Source of the DNA: Rhodobacteraceae bacterium XHP0102
Lineage (GTDB): Bacteria; Pseudomonadota; Alphaproteobacteria; Rhodobacterales; Rhodobacteraceae
Assembly: GCA_025751475.1 (NCBI GenBank)
Contig: JAOWLD010000003.1
Coordinates: 124,001 to 188,000 of the forward strand
Length of the DNA stretch: 64,000 bases
Direction of reading: 5' to 3'
Both the position numbers and the translations under genes were made by a program. Positions 34,434 through 43,227 of the stretch are shown one piece after another; the stretch's first letter is position 1, and each line of letters starts with the position of its first letter. Below the pieces are notes generated by a model. It worked only from the letters and a program-made list of their open reading frames with translations, searched no databases and had not been told where the DNA came from.

Positions 34434-34462
34434 AGGCGGCGCATCGTGCCAATGCGCCGCCT
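34434..34462 (+). terminator. stem-loop between Roadblock gene and GTPase operon
   Basis: Perfect 11-bp stem AGGCGGCGCAT / ATGCGCCGCCT, seven-base loop, followed by a weak T-rich run (TCGTCTGT). It may partly terminate transcription, so that the Roadblock protein is made in excess over the GTPases, or protect the 3' end of its mRNA. Confidence 0.6.
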
Positions 34463-34495
34463 TCGTCTGTCCCGAGATACAAAACAAGGTGCATA

Positions 34496-36430
34496 ATGGA
34501 GCGCGCAGAACACTCCCCCACTGATAAAACCGCCTTTCAGGCGTTACAGGCTCAATGGGATTTGATCAGCCAATTTGAGGCGGTGTTCAAATCCATATTA
34601 GAGCCAGATGTGGATTTCGTGCGCGACAGCATTGACCGTTGTTTGGAAAAAATTGCAGCATTCGAACCCAATGTCAGCGTCATCGGTCAGGTGAAGGCGG
34701 GGAAATCAACCCTGCTCAACGCGATGTTGGGCAAGCCCGATTTCTTGCCCGTGGATGTAAACCCGTGGACATCCGTTATCACCGGTCTGCATTTCAACAG
34801 CCGCCGCCGCCCTCCACGGACCCGTGCGCTGTTTCGGTTTTTTGACCAGTATGAATGGGATCGCCTGATTGAAACAGGCGGAAAATTGGGCGAAATGGCC
34901 AATCGTGCAGGGTTCTCGCAAGAGGCGGACGAGGTGCGCCGCCAAGTGCTTGAGATGCGCGAAATGACCCAAGCGCGATTGGGTGCGGATTTTCAACGCC
35001 TGCTGGGGCAAAGCCATGCCTTTGCGGAGTTCGATCAGAATTTGATCAACAGCTATATTTGCTATGGTGATCCCGATGATCTGCGTCAGGGTGGGCAGGA
35101 CGGGTTTTACGCCGATTTGACCAAATCAGCGGACCTGTATATCGACAATCCAGATTTCCCAAACAACCTGTGTTTCCGCGACACGCCGGGCGTCAATGAC
35201 ACTTTCATGATGCGCGAGCAGACCACGCTGAACGCGATCAGCGAGAGCCGCGCGTGCATCGTGGTCTTGTCTGCGCATCAGGCATTGAGCACCATGGATA
35301 TGGCGCTGTTGCGGATCATTTGCGCGATTGACGCACGTGAGGTGGTGATTTTCGTCAATCGTATGGACGAGCTTGGCAACCCAACCGCCGAGGAGGCGAA
35401 GCTGCGGGCGAGCATCACCAAAACACTCGAACGTTTCGGGCTGGGTGCTGGAATTGAAATTTTATTTGGCTCTGGCTACTGGGCGCAAATGGCGCAAAGC
35501 GCGGCCCCACAGAACATGGCACCCGCCAGCCTCAGCGCGTTGCAGCATTGGGCCGAAATGCATCAAATGCCGATGACAAGCCCCGAAGACATCCGCCGCG
35601 CCGCCACCGAGGCCAGCGGTTTGCATCACCTGCTGCGCGCTGTCGCCAGTCGCATCGCCGATGGTCCTGGTGCGCGGATGGTGGAAGAGCTGCGCGCCGA
35701 GGCACGCAATATCGTCTCGATGATGGAGACGGTTCAGACCATCGCAGGCGAGAGTCCGCAAGATCATGATGTCGCGGGCATCAAGCAGCGGCTGTTTCGG
35801 ATCAAGGAAACGGCATTGTCGCGCCATCAGCAAAATGTGCAGCAAACCCGCGAAGACCTCGAAAATCGCCTCCGCCGTGCGCAGGAAGCCTTTGTCGAAA
35901 GCGCGCTTTCAGCCTTGTCTGCTCATGTGGCGGCCTATGGTGAGGCTGAAACATGGGAGCATGAGCCGATGAGCCTGCGGATGTCGATGCGGTCGGCCTA
36001 TCTTTCGGCTTGCAAAAGTTTGGACCGCAAAGCGCAAGCCTTGCTTGATGAAGCGGCGGCAGCGGTTCAGGATGTCATGGATGTGGATTTGGCGGTGGTG
36101 GGTGTTGATCTGCCCGATGAGCAGATTTTCTTCCCCGTGATCCGACCACCTTCTAGCCTGTCTGCCACGCTTTCCCTCGATCTGAATCGCGCTTGGTGGC
36201 AGCGGTTCTGGAAATTCGGGGCCGAAGCGCGGCTGCGCAAAAAATATGCAGACGTGATTTTGGCGGAAACAGACCCGCTGATTGCGCAGCTTCTGGAACA
36301 GCATTTTGATCCGCGTTCGCGCGAAGTTTTGGAGGTGATCGAAGATTACCTCGATGATCGCACGCGCTATGTTCACGCTATTTTGGATCAAAAACAAGGG
36401 CCAACAAAACGGGCGAGGGATGTCGCATGA
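34496..36430 (+). CDS. dynamin-like large GTPase 1
   Basis: A 644-residue bacterial dynamin-like protein. G1/Walker A GQVKAGKS at 64-71, G2 threonine in NPWTSV near 92, G3 DTPG at 229-232 and G4 NRMD at 288-291; the stretch VLSAHQALSTMDMALLRI follows G3. After the GTPase domain come long helices (about 380-640). A tryptophan-rich basic segment RAWWQRFWKFGAEARLRKKY near 565-585 could insert into a membrane surface; there is no clear transmembrane helix. Bacterial dynamins often act as adjacent pairs. Its stop overlaps the small GTPase start (ATGA), so the two are coupled. The close paralogue is the third gene of the series. Confidence 0.82.
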   Translation: MERAEHSPTDKTAFQALQAQWDLISQFEAVFKSILEPDVDFVRDSIDRCLEKIAAFEPNVSVIGQVKAGKSTLLNAMLGKPDFLPVDVNPWTSVITGLHFNSRRRPPRTRALFRFFDQYEWDRLIETGGKLGEMANRAGFSQEADEVRRQVLEMREMTQARLGADFQRLLGQSHAFAEFDQNLINSYICYGDPDDLRQGGQDGFYADLTKSADLYIDNPDFPNNLCFRDTPGVNDTFMMREQTTLNAISESRACIVVLSAHQALSTMDMALLRIICAIDAREVVIFVNRMDELGNPTAEEAKLRASITKTLERFGLGAGIEILFGSGYWAQMAQSAAPQNMAPASLSALQHWAEMHQMPMTSPEDIRRAATEASGLHHLLRAVASRIADGPGARMVEELRAEARNIVSMMETVQTIAGESPQDHDVAGIKQRLFRIKETALSRHQQNVQQTREDLENRLRRAQEAFVESALSALSAHVAAYGEAETWEHEPMSLRMSMRSAYLSACKSLDRKAQALLDEAAAAVQDVMDVDLAVVGVDLPDEQIFFPVIRPPSSLSATLSLDLNRAWWQRFWKFGAEARLRKKYADVILAETDPLIAQLLEQHFDPRSREVLEVIEDYLDDRTRYVHAILDQKQGPTKRARDVA

Positions 36431-37380
36431 CACAGATGAAACGCAAACCGCGATTGTTGGTGGCAGGCGAGTTTAGCGCAGGAAAAACGCAGCTCATCAA
36501 TGGATTGCTTGGTGCGAATGTGCTGCCATCCAATGTTACGGCCACGGCTTTGCCGCCCGTGTGGATCAGCGCCGATCATATGGGTGATCGCAGGGTGGGC
36601 TTGGATGGCACAAGTGAGCCGCTGCGGGATCTCCGCAATGTTGCGCTCGAGGGGACATTGTGCTGCGAGATGCAGATGCAAGCGCCGATTTTGGATTATG
36701 TCGATCTGATCGACACACCTGGAAATTCGGATCCGAATATTGATGCTACATCATGGATGCGAATGCTGGATTGCGCGGATATGGTGATCTGGTGCAGCAA
36801 TGCCGTGCAAGCGTGGCGGCAATCCGAAAAGGCCGTTTGGCAGGCGATGCCGCCGCGTCTGCGCCGCAATGCCACTTTGGTGGTGACCCATGCCGATCGC
36901 TTGCACGACAGTCAATCTGCCGACCGTTTGATGCGCCGAGTGTTGCGCGAGACTGATCCGTTTTTCGACCATCACATCCTTGCCTCTTTGTTGGTAGAGA
37001 CGGATTTGGATTTTGTCGCGAACCATGTGGTGACATTGGCAGGGCAGGTGGCCTGCACGGGCGCTGATTTGTTAAGCGCCGCGCCGCAGCAGATGCGCCC
37101 CTCGCAGCAGGGGCCCAATCCTACGCCGCGGCGTGTGGCGCGGCCTATTCGTGTGGGATCATCCCCTGCCGCAGAACCTACGGCGCAAAATGTCGTGCCC
37201 TTGTTTGACGGGGCAAGCGCCAAAAGCCGTGCCGAGGCGATCTGGGCCGAGTTGGTCAAGAATGCGCCGCCAAACTCGCCCGAAGAATGGCAGGCGATGA
37301 TGGCTGAATTCATGCGTGCGGTGGACGGTGAACTGGAACCCGCCGCCGCCACCCCCGCACGTCACTTGGGCGCAAAGTAA
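36427..37380 (+). CDS. small dynamin-type GTPase 1
   Basis: A 317-residue GTPase without the long helical part. G1 GEFSAGKT at 14-21, a G2-like run TATALPPVW near 38-46, G3 DTPG at 96-99 and THAD at 154-157 in place of N/TKxD for G4. Residues from about 205 form a proline- and glutamine-rich linker (PQQMRPSQQGPNPTPRR) and end in a short helical tail. The signature AWRQSE after G3 recurs as AWRLSE in the fourth GTPase, showing common descent. Coupled to the large GTPase by a four-base overlap; 11 bases separate it from the next gene. Function unknown; a partner subunit of the large GTPase is the likely role. Confidence 0.78.
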   Translation: MTQMKRKPRLLVAGEFSAGKTQLINGLLGANVLPSNVTATALPPVWISADHMGDRRVGLDGTSEPLRDLRNVALEGTLCCEMQMQAPILDYVDLIDTPGNSDPNIDATSWMRMLDCADMVIWCSNAVQAWRQSEKAVWQAMPPRLRRNATLVVTHADRLHDSQSADRLMRRVLRETDPFFDHHILASLLVETDLDFVANHVVTLAGQVACTGADLLSAAPQQMRPSQQGPNPTPRRVARPIRVGSSPAAEPTAQNVVPLFDGASAKSRAEAIWAELVKNAPPNSPEEWQAMMAEFMRAVDGELEPAAATPARHLGAK

Positions 37381-37391
37381 AGGGGGCAGAG

Positions 37392-39503
37392 ATGGAAATT
37401 GCACCCCAACAGCGTGAAGACCTTGACCTTTTGGATGGGATGCTTGCCCATCTGTGCGAAGGGGTTGGCCGAGAGAACCGTCAAAACCTGATCCTATTGC
37501 GTGAAGAATTGGCCAATTGGGCGGCGCGGATCGCCGTCATCGGTCAGGTGAAGGCGGGTAAATCCACCTTCCTCAACGCCTTCTTGCACGAGCGCGATTT
37601 TCTGCCATCTGATGTTAATCCGTGGACTTCGGTGGTGACGAATATCCGTATCAATATCAAAGGCGACCCTCGGATCGGCGCGCGGTTTGATTTCTTTTCG
37701 GAGGCAGATTGGGATGAAATCATCAACGGCACATCGCATCTGCGCGAATTGACCGAAAAATTGATCCCTGGCTTTGATACAGCCGTGTTGCGCCGCCAAG
37801 CCGAAGCCATGCGCGCCCGCGCGCAGCGCCGCTTGGGCAAGCATTATCACAGCCTTTTGGGGCAGTCGCATGACTATGAATTCCTGAATTCCGATTTGAT
37901 GCAGCGCTATGTCTGCGCGGGCCAAGATGAGGATGCGTCCGATGCGCAAGGGCGATATGCGCTCATCACAAAGGTCGCCAATGTTTTTATGCGCCGTCCC
38001 GAATTCAAAATTCCCGTGATCCTCACCGATACGCCAGGCGTGAATGATCCCTTCCTTGTGCGCGATGAATTTACCTGTCGCAGTTTGGATCAATCGGATA
38101 TTTTCATCGTGGTTCTGTCGGCCCATCAGGCCTTGACCACGGTGGATCTGGCCTTGATCCGCCTGCTTGCGCAGCAGCGCACCAAAGAGGTGATGATCTT
38201 TATCAATCGTATTGACGAATTGGACGATTATGCCAGCGCGGTGCCCAAGCTGATGGAGGATGTCGCAACACGGTTGCGCGCGGCGGTGCCCGAGATCAAA
38301 TTCCGGATTATTGCGGGCAGCGCTTTTATGGCCGATATGGCCAAGCGCAGCGATGCCGAGGCGGCCGCGATGCGTGCGCGGCTCGATACACCTGATTTGC
38401 GGGCCTATTTACAGACCACAATGGGATATGTCCCCGCGGAGGAGATCGACCGCTTGCTTTTGGCATCGGGTCTTGATGCGGTAAAAGGTGCCCTTTCAGA
38501 CATTATTGACAGTGGGATCGGTGCGCATGGGTTGGCGCAGATTTTCGAGGACACCCGCGCAGAGATCGCGGCCCTGAATTTCGCCACGAAACGGGAGCGT
38601 GAGTCGGTTCAAGGTGAAATGGCCCAGATGGCGGAGCTGTCACCAGAGGCGCTCTTGGAGAATATGGGCGCTGAAATCTCTCAATTAACCGAAGTCGAGG
38701 CGATGATCTCGCAGCTTGTGGATGGGGCCGAGGCGGCTTTGGGGCAGATGTTGGAACAAGCATGGTCCGCGTTTGAGGCCCAATTGAGCCAAGTGATCCA
38801 AAGCTTTTTGCACGATCAATACCGCATTTTGGACGCAGCGATTCTGCGCGATGGCCAAGGCGAGGCACGCGCCTCTGAAATTCGCGTTGATCTTGGGCTT
38901 TTGCATCAAGGTCTTGAACAATGCTTTTCAGCGGCCTTTGCAAAGTCGCGCGCGGATATCGACCAAATCCTAGAAAAAACGCTTCGCTTTTCTGTCGCGC
39001 GCATTGAGGCCGCATTGCAAAAGCAGGTCGCAGGCATAACTCTGGACGACCTGCCCCATGAGCATTTCACATCAACATTGAGCTTTTCCAAAAAGGAGCT
39101 TCTCGTGCCGTTGGTCAGTGAAAAAGGCTGGGCCTTTTGGCGGCAAAGCACGATCAATGCCGAGAAATCCCGCGAGGCGTTTCACACCATCCTCAGCGCC
39201 GAATTGCGCCCCGTGATGCAAAAATTGGTGCGCGTTTTCAACGAGGCGCAAGTGGCCCGCACCACCGGTGGAATGGACCGTATCCGAGGCTTATGTCGCA
39301 TGGTCGATACGGCCATTGCCGAACGCCAGCGCCGCCTGCGCCGTGATCGCCGACACATCGAGGCGCTTGGCCAAGACCCGTCACAAAAGGCGCTCTTGCA
39401 TGATCGCCTTCACAGTCAATTGGAAATTCTGGAACGCCGCTTGCAAATCCTTTCGGTGGCGCATTCGGCCCTGTCACGAGTAGATTTATCCCATGCAGCC
39501 TAA
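37392..39503 (+). CDS. dynamin-like large GTPase 2
   Basis: A 703-residue paralogue of the first large GTPase. G1 GQVKAGKS at 51-58, NPWTSVVTN at 77-85, G3 DTPG at 213-216, NRID at 272-275 and the shared VLSAHQALTTVDLALIRL. The helical half (about 360-700) is coiled-coil-like, with QMLEQAWSAFEAQLSQVIQSF and a paddle-like SEKGWAFWRQST near 575, at the place matching the Trp-rich segment of GTPase 1. Similarity to GTPase 1 is strong around the G motifs and weaker in the helices, so the duplication is old. SD AAGGGGG before the ATG. Its last 11 bases overlap the next gene. Confidence 0.82.
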   Translation: MEIAPQQREDLDLLDGMLAHLCEGVGRENRQNLILLREELANWAARIAVIGQVKAGKSTFLNAFLHERDFLPSDVNPWTSVVTNIRINIKGDPRIGARFDFFSEADWDEIINGTSHLRELTEKLIPGFDTAVLRRQAEAMRARAQRRLGKHYHSLLGQSHDYEFLNSDLMQRYVCAGQDEDASDAQGRYALITKVANVFMRRPEFKIPVILTDTPGVNDPFLVRDEFTCRSLDQSDIFIVVLSAHQALTTVDLALIRLLAQQRTKEVMIFINRIDELDDYASAVPKLMEDVATRLRAAVPEIKFRIIAGSAFMADMAKRSDAEAAAMRARLDTPDLRAYLQTTMGYVPAEEIDRLLLASGLDAVKGALSDIIDSGIGAHGLAQIFEDTRAEIAALNFATKRERESVQGEMAQMAELSPEALLENMGAEISQLTEVEAMISQLVDGAEAALGQMLEQAWSAFEAQLSQVIQSFLHDQYRILDAAILRDGQGEARASEIRVDLGLLHQGLEQCFSAAFAKSRADIDQILEKTLRFSVARIEAALQKQVAGITLDDLPHEHFTSTLSFSKKELLVPLVSEKGWAFWRQSTINAEKSREAFHTILSAELRPVMQKLVRVFNEAQVARTTGGMDRIRGLCRMVDTAIAERQRRLRRDRRHIEALGQDPSQKALLHDRLHSQLEILERRLQILSVAHSALSRVDLSHAA

Positions 39504-40542
39504 TGATCTGGCCCGCTCCAACGTCACCCCATTTCCAAACCTGCCCCCCAAAGACAACGCCATGCGCGTCCTGATTATGGGCGAGGTGAAAGCTGGCAAA
39601 TCCACCTTGATTAACGCGGTGGCCCGCAGCGCGGTCATGGCCAAGGAAATGCAGGGCACTGGGCCAATTTTTCTGCGCACCGATGCCGCGCGTGCGCCCC
39701 GTGTCGTAACCCATGATATCGCGCATCTGCGCGGTTTGGAATTTGTTGAACTGGCCTGTGAGCAGGAAAACCCGTTTTCTGAGACGGAATGCGCGTTGAT
39801 TGCCTCAGCCGATTTGGTGATTTGGGTGACCATCGCCTCGCAAGCATGGCGTTTGAGCGAGCAGCTGATCTGTGACCGCATTGCGAAAATCGTGACACGA
39901 CCGATGATTTTGGCCGTCAGCCGCGCAGATAAATTGCGCAGCCAAACCGATGTCGAAAAAATTGCGGGTCGCCTGCATCGTGACACAGACGGGCGCTTTG
40001 AGGATATTGTTTTTCTCTCGGCGCCCCCCCATGAGATCGCGCAGAGCACGACACAGGATTATGCGTGGAAAGCGACCTCAGGGCAAAAATTATATGGGCT
40101 ATTGATGCGTGCGGCACGGCTGACGGCGCAAGGTGCCGCTGCGGCTGGCTCAGGCGAAGACGGTGACGCCCCTGATACGGTCGCTTGGGCCGAGGGGGTG
40201 CAGCAAAAGCTGGAAAATGTCAGCGCGCGTTTGCCTTCGGCGGTTGTCACAGGGATGATCCTGCATGACACAGGCAAAGTGATCTCGCCGCAACAGGGGC
40301 ATCCTGACCTGATGAAACTTTCGCAGATGTGCGGGCTTTGGTCCGAGGCGCAGACGCGCTTGGCGCAACGCCAAGGCGGCGTGCGATCTGACATTTTGTC
40401 GGAAGTCTCGATGGAGGGGTATTATCTCATCCACCACACGGATCGGTTGCGCAGGCGCACGGTGTTTTTGTTTTGCGGTGCGGATATGCAGACACGGATC
40501 ATGGCACGCACCTTATTCATGCCGATCTCGAAAATGGCATAG
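39493..40542 (+). CDS. small GTPase 2 with lost G3 motif and C-terminal Roadblock-like domain
   Basis: A 349-residue paralogue of small GTPase 1. G1 GEVKAGKS at 30-37 is intact and SRAD at 143-146 holds the G4 place. Where G3 should read VDLIDTPG it reads VELACEQE, so the DxxG glycine and aspartate are missing. After a linker (AAAAGSGEDGDAPD, about 205-220) residues 225-349 look like a Roadblock/LC7 fold: VVTGMILHDTGKVIS, ILSEVSMEGYYLIHHTDRL and RTVFLFCGADMQTRIMARTL line up with the corresponding strands of the separate Roadblock gene. It could bind nucleotide without normal hydrolysis and act as the regulatory subunit. Last gene of the series. Confidence 0.72.
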   Translation: MQPNDLARSNVTPFPNLPPKDNAMRVLIMGEVKAGKSTLINAVARSAVMAKEMQGTGPIFLRTDAARAPRVVTHDIAHLRGLEFVELACEQENPFSETECALIASADLVIWVTIASQAWRLSEQLICDRIAKIVTRPMILAVSRADKLRSQTDVEKIAGRLHRDTDGRFEDIVFLSAPPHEIAQSTTQDYAWKATSGQKLYGLLMRAARLTAQGAAAAGSGEDGDAPDTVAWAEGVQQKLENVSARLPSAVVTGMILHDTGKVISPQQGHPDLMKLSQMCGLWSEAQTRLAQRQGGVRSDILSEVSMEGYYLIHHTDRLRRRTVFLFCGADMQTRIMARTLFMPISKMA

Positions 40543-40590
40543 GCGCTGCGGTGGCTCTACGGGCGGGTTACTGGCGTTGGGGCTCTTTTC

Positions 40591-41442
40591 TCAGGCGATT
40601 GTTTGCGAGCTGTTGATCACATCGGCCAGATATGCGCGCCATTCGGGACGCGCGATACCAAAGGCAGCCATGGTTGTGCTGCAATCCAAGCGGCTGTTCA
40701 GGGGGCGTGTCGCGGGCGTTGGATAATCGCGCGTGGGGATGGGGGTGATCGTCACCTGATGGCCGCTTTGCGTAAAAATCTCGGTGGCGAAATCTGCCCA
40801 TGACGTGTCAGGGGTGCCGCTGAAATGATAAATGCCCGCTAATTTGGGTTTTTCCTTGAGCGCAGTGGCCATTTGCAAAAGTGCCTCGGCAATGGCGTGC
40901 GCGGGGGTGGGGCCGCCGATTTGATCGTGCACAATCGAAAGCCTATCGCGGTTTTCAGCCAATCGCAGCATGGTTTTGACGAAATTCCCACCATAGGGCG
41001 AAAACACCCAAGAGCAGCGCAGGATTGCCGCAACGCCCCCTGCCGCCATAACCGCAGCCTCGCCTGCGGCTTTGCTTTTGCCATAGACAGAAAGGGGCGC
41101 AGTTGGGGCATCAGGCGCAAAGGGCGCATCGCCTTGTCCATCAAAAACATAATCGGTCGAGATGTGTAAGAACAGGGCGCCAATCTGGGCTGCCGCCTTG
41201 GCCATCGCGGCAGGCGCATCGCGGTTCACGGCAAAGGCGGTTTCAGGGTCGGCCTCAGCCGCATCTACCGCCGTATAGGCCGCGGCATTGATGATGACCG
41301 CAGGGTTATGCGCCAAAATTGCGGCTGCACAAGCGGCGGGGTCGGTGAGATCCGCAGCCGTGCGATCAAGAAAGAGTGCATCGGGCACCAGATCGGCCAA
41401 AGCGCGGGCCACTTGCCCCGTTTTGCCGAAAATCAGGATCAT
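40591..41442 (-). CDS. rfbD: dTDP-4-dehydrorhamnose reductase RmlD
   Basis: A 283-residue extended SDR making the last step to dTDP-L-rhamnose. N-terminal NADP motif [21 protein letters not shown] near 102-112 and the YGKSK pair at about 128-132 with the catalytic Tyr and Lys. Start ATG of MILIFG overlaps the rmlB stop by four bases (ATGA); 26 upstream codons are antisense noise over rmlB. Order on the minus strand is rmlC-rmlB-rmlD. Confidence 0.93.
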   Translation of the reverse strand: MILIFGKTGQVARALADLVPDALFLDRTAADLTDPAACAAAILAHNPAVIINAAAYTAVDAAEADPETAFAVNRDAPAAMAKAAAQIGALFLHISTDYVFDGQGDAPFAPDAPTAPLSVYGKSKAAGEAAVMAAGGVAAILRCSWVFSPYGGNFVKTMLRLAENRDRLSIVHDQIGGPTPAHAIAEALLQMATALKEKPKLAGIYHFSGTPDTSWADFATEIFTQSGHQVTITPIPTRDYPTPATRPLNSRLDCSTTMAAFGIARPEWRAYLADVINSSQTIA

Positions 41443-42488
41443 GCTTTTTGCCCCAAACGCTGGCCCACCCCATCGCGCGATTGCAGCGCACGCCACCATG
41501 CCTCGTTGTCCAAATACCAATGCACTGTCTGTTCAAGCCCTGCCTCTAGCGTGGTTTTTGGGCGCCAAGACAGCTCGGTCGCAATGCGGGTGGGATCAAT
41601 CGCGTAGCGCGCATCATGGCCAGGGCGGTCGGCAACAAAACGGATTTGATCGCGATAGCTGCCCTGCGCCTTTGGGCGCAGACGATCCAAGATATCACAA
41701 AGCGCCTCGACCAATTCCAGATTGCTGCGCTCATTCTCGCCGCCAATGGCATAGCTGCGCCCGATTTTGCCTTTTGTGATAATCAGCAAAAGTGCCTCGG
41801 CGTGATCCTCGACAAACAGCCAATCGCGCCGATGCGCACCATTGCCATAGATCGGCAAATCTTTGCCCGCGATGGCGTTGAGAATGATCACAGGGATCAG
41901 CTTTTCGGGGAAATGATAGGGGCCGTAATTGTTGGAGCAATTGCTCAGAACCACGGGCAGGCCATAGGTTTCGTGCCACGCGCGCACCAAATGGTCGGAG
42001 CTGGCCTTGGACGCGGAATAGGGGCTGCGCGGATCATAGGGGGTGGTTTCGGTGAATTTCACGCTTGGATCATCGGGCAAGCTGCCGAAAACCTCATCCG
42101 TGCTGATGTGATGAAAGCGGAAAGTTTCGGGTCGCCCCTCCGCGTCCCAATAGTGGCGCGCGGCCTCAAGCAGATTGAATGTGCCAAGGATGTTGGTTTC
42201 TACAAAGGCGGCGGGGCCATCAATGCTGCGGTCCACATGGCTTTCTGCGGCCAGATGCATCACCCCATCAGGGCGATATTCGGCCAAGGTTTTATCCAGT
42301 GTCGCGCGGTCGCGAATATCCGCCTGCACAAAGCGATAGCGGGGGTTGTCGGCCACGGGCGCAAGATTGTCGAGGCAGGCCGCATAGGTCAGCGCGTCAA
42401 GGTTGAGCACCTCATGCCCTTGCGCAATGGCCAAGCGCACCACCGCCGACCCAATAAACCCTGCCCCGCCCGTAATCAGCAAGCGCAT
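41439..42488 (-). CDS. rfbB: dTDP-glucose 4,6-dehydratase RmlB
   Basis: A 349-residue SDR that oxidises C4 and dehydrates dTDP-glucose. [11 protein letters not shown] at 8-18 for [14 protein letters not shown] near 130, YSASKAS with the catalytic Tyr/Lys near 157-163 and [15 protein letters not shown]. Normal length. The ATG shares a base with the rmlC stop (TGATG). Supplies rhamnose precursor for the polysaccharide genes that follow. Confidence 0.95.
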   Translation of the reverse strand: MRLLITGGAGFIGSAVVRLAIAQGHEVLNLDALTYAACLDNLAPVADNPRYRFVQADIRDRATLDKTLAEYRPDGVMHLAAESHVDRSIDGPAAFVETNILGTFNLLEAARHYWDAEGRPETFRFHHISTDEVFGSLPDDPSVKFTETTPYDPRSPYSASKASSDHLVRAWHETYGLPVVLSNCSNNYGPYHFPEKLIPVIILNAIAGKDLPIYGNGAHRRDWLFVEDHAEALLLIITKGKIGRSYAIGGENERSNLELVEALCDILDRLRPKAQGSYRDQIRFVADRPGHDARYAIDPTRIATELSWRPKTTLEAGLEQTVHWYLDNEAWWRALQSRDGVGQRLGQKA

Positions 42489-43051
42489 CAACCCGCCCCT
42501 CCGTCAAATGGGCTGTCCAAATCTGACAGGGGCGGGGCTGCGCGATCTTTGTCGGACAGAACCGCATCCGCCAAGGGCAGAGGCCACTCTATCCCACAAG
42601 ATTGCCAATGCACGGCCCCCTCATGGTCGGGCGCATAGGGTGCGGTGCATTTATAGACGATTTCGGTCTCGGGGGTCAGCGTCATAAACCCATGCGCAAA
42701 GCCTGCGGGTATCCACAGCTGTTTGCCATTCTCGAAACTCAATTCTACCCCGAACCAGTGTCCATAAGTGGGAGAGCCGCGTCTGATATCCACGGCCACA
42801 TCAAACAGCGCGCCGCGTCCGCAGCGCACAAGCTTGCCTTGCGCAAAAGGGGGGGCTTGGAAATGCAGGCCGCGCACCGTGCCGCGCGCAGCGGAAAAGG
42901 AATGATTGTCTTGCACAAAATCGGGCAATTCGACCCCATTGGCCGCCAATGTTTTGGGGTTCCACGTCTCGCAAAAAAAACCGCGCGCATCGCCAAAGCG
43001 GCGCGGTGTAATGACCACAAGGCCCGAGAGGGGGGGGAGCTCCAGTTGCAT
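42488..43051 (-). CDS. rfbC: dTDP-4-dehydrorhamnose 3,5-epimerase RmlC
   Basis: A 187-residue cupin epimerase: [28 protein letters not shown] with the catalytic His, [24 protein letters not shown] and [13 protein letters not shown]. First gene of rmlCBD; the thymidylyltransferase gene rmlA, usually alongside, is not in the window. The promoter should be in the 176-base gap shared with the divergent secreted esterase-like gene; TTGGCTATATATGGCCAA there (near 43074-43091) is a partial inverted repeat. Confidence 0.94.
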   Translation of the reverse strand: MQLELPPLSGLVVITPRRFGDARGFFCETWNPKTLAANGVELPDFVQDNHSFSAARGTVRGLHFQAPPFAQGKLVRCGRGALFDVAVDIRRGSPTYGHWFGVELSFENGKQLWIPAGFAHGFMTLTPETEIVYKCTAPYAPDHEGAVHWQSCGIEWPLPLADAVLSDKDRAAPPLSDLDSPFDGGAG

Positions 43052-43227
43052 AATGCCAACCCTGCCAATTCAACCTTGGCTATATATGGCCAAAGTCGCG
43101 CTGACAAGAAAGCGGCCATGCCTTCCCTTTGGGGTGGTTTTACCTGACTGTTACCATTTTGTAGCTTTGTCGTAACGCTGGGCGGGCATGGGTTTTGGGT
43201 TACTTGTTTTTCCTAGGGGGATACCTG

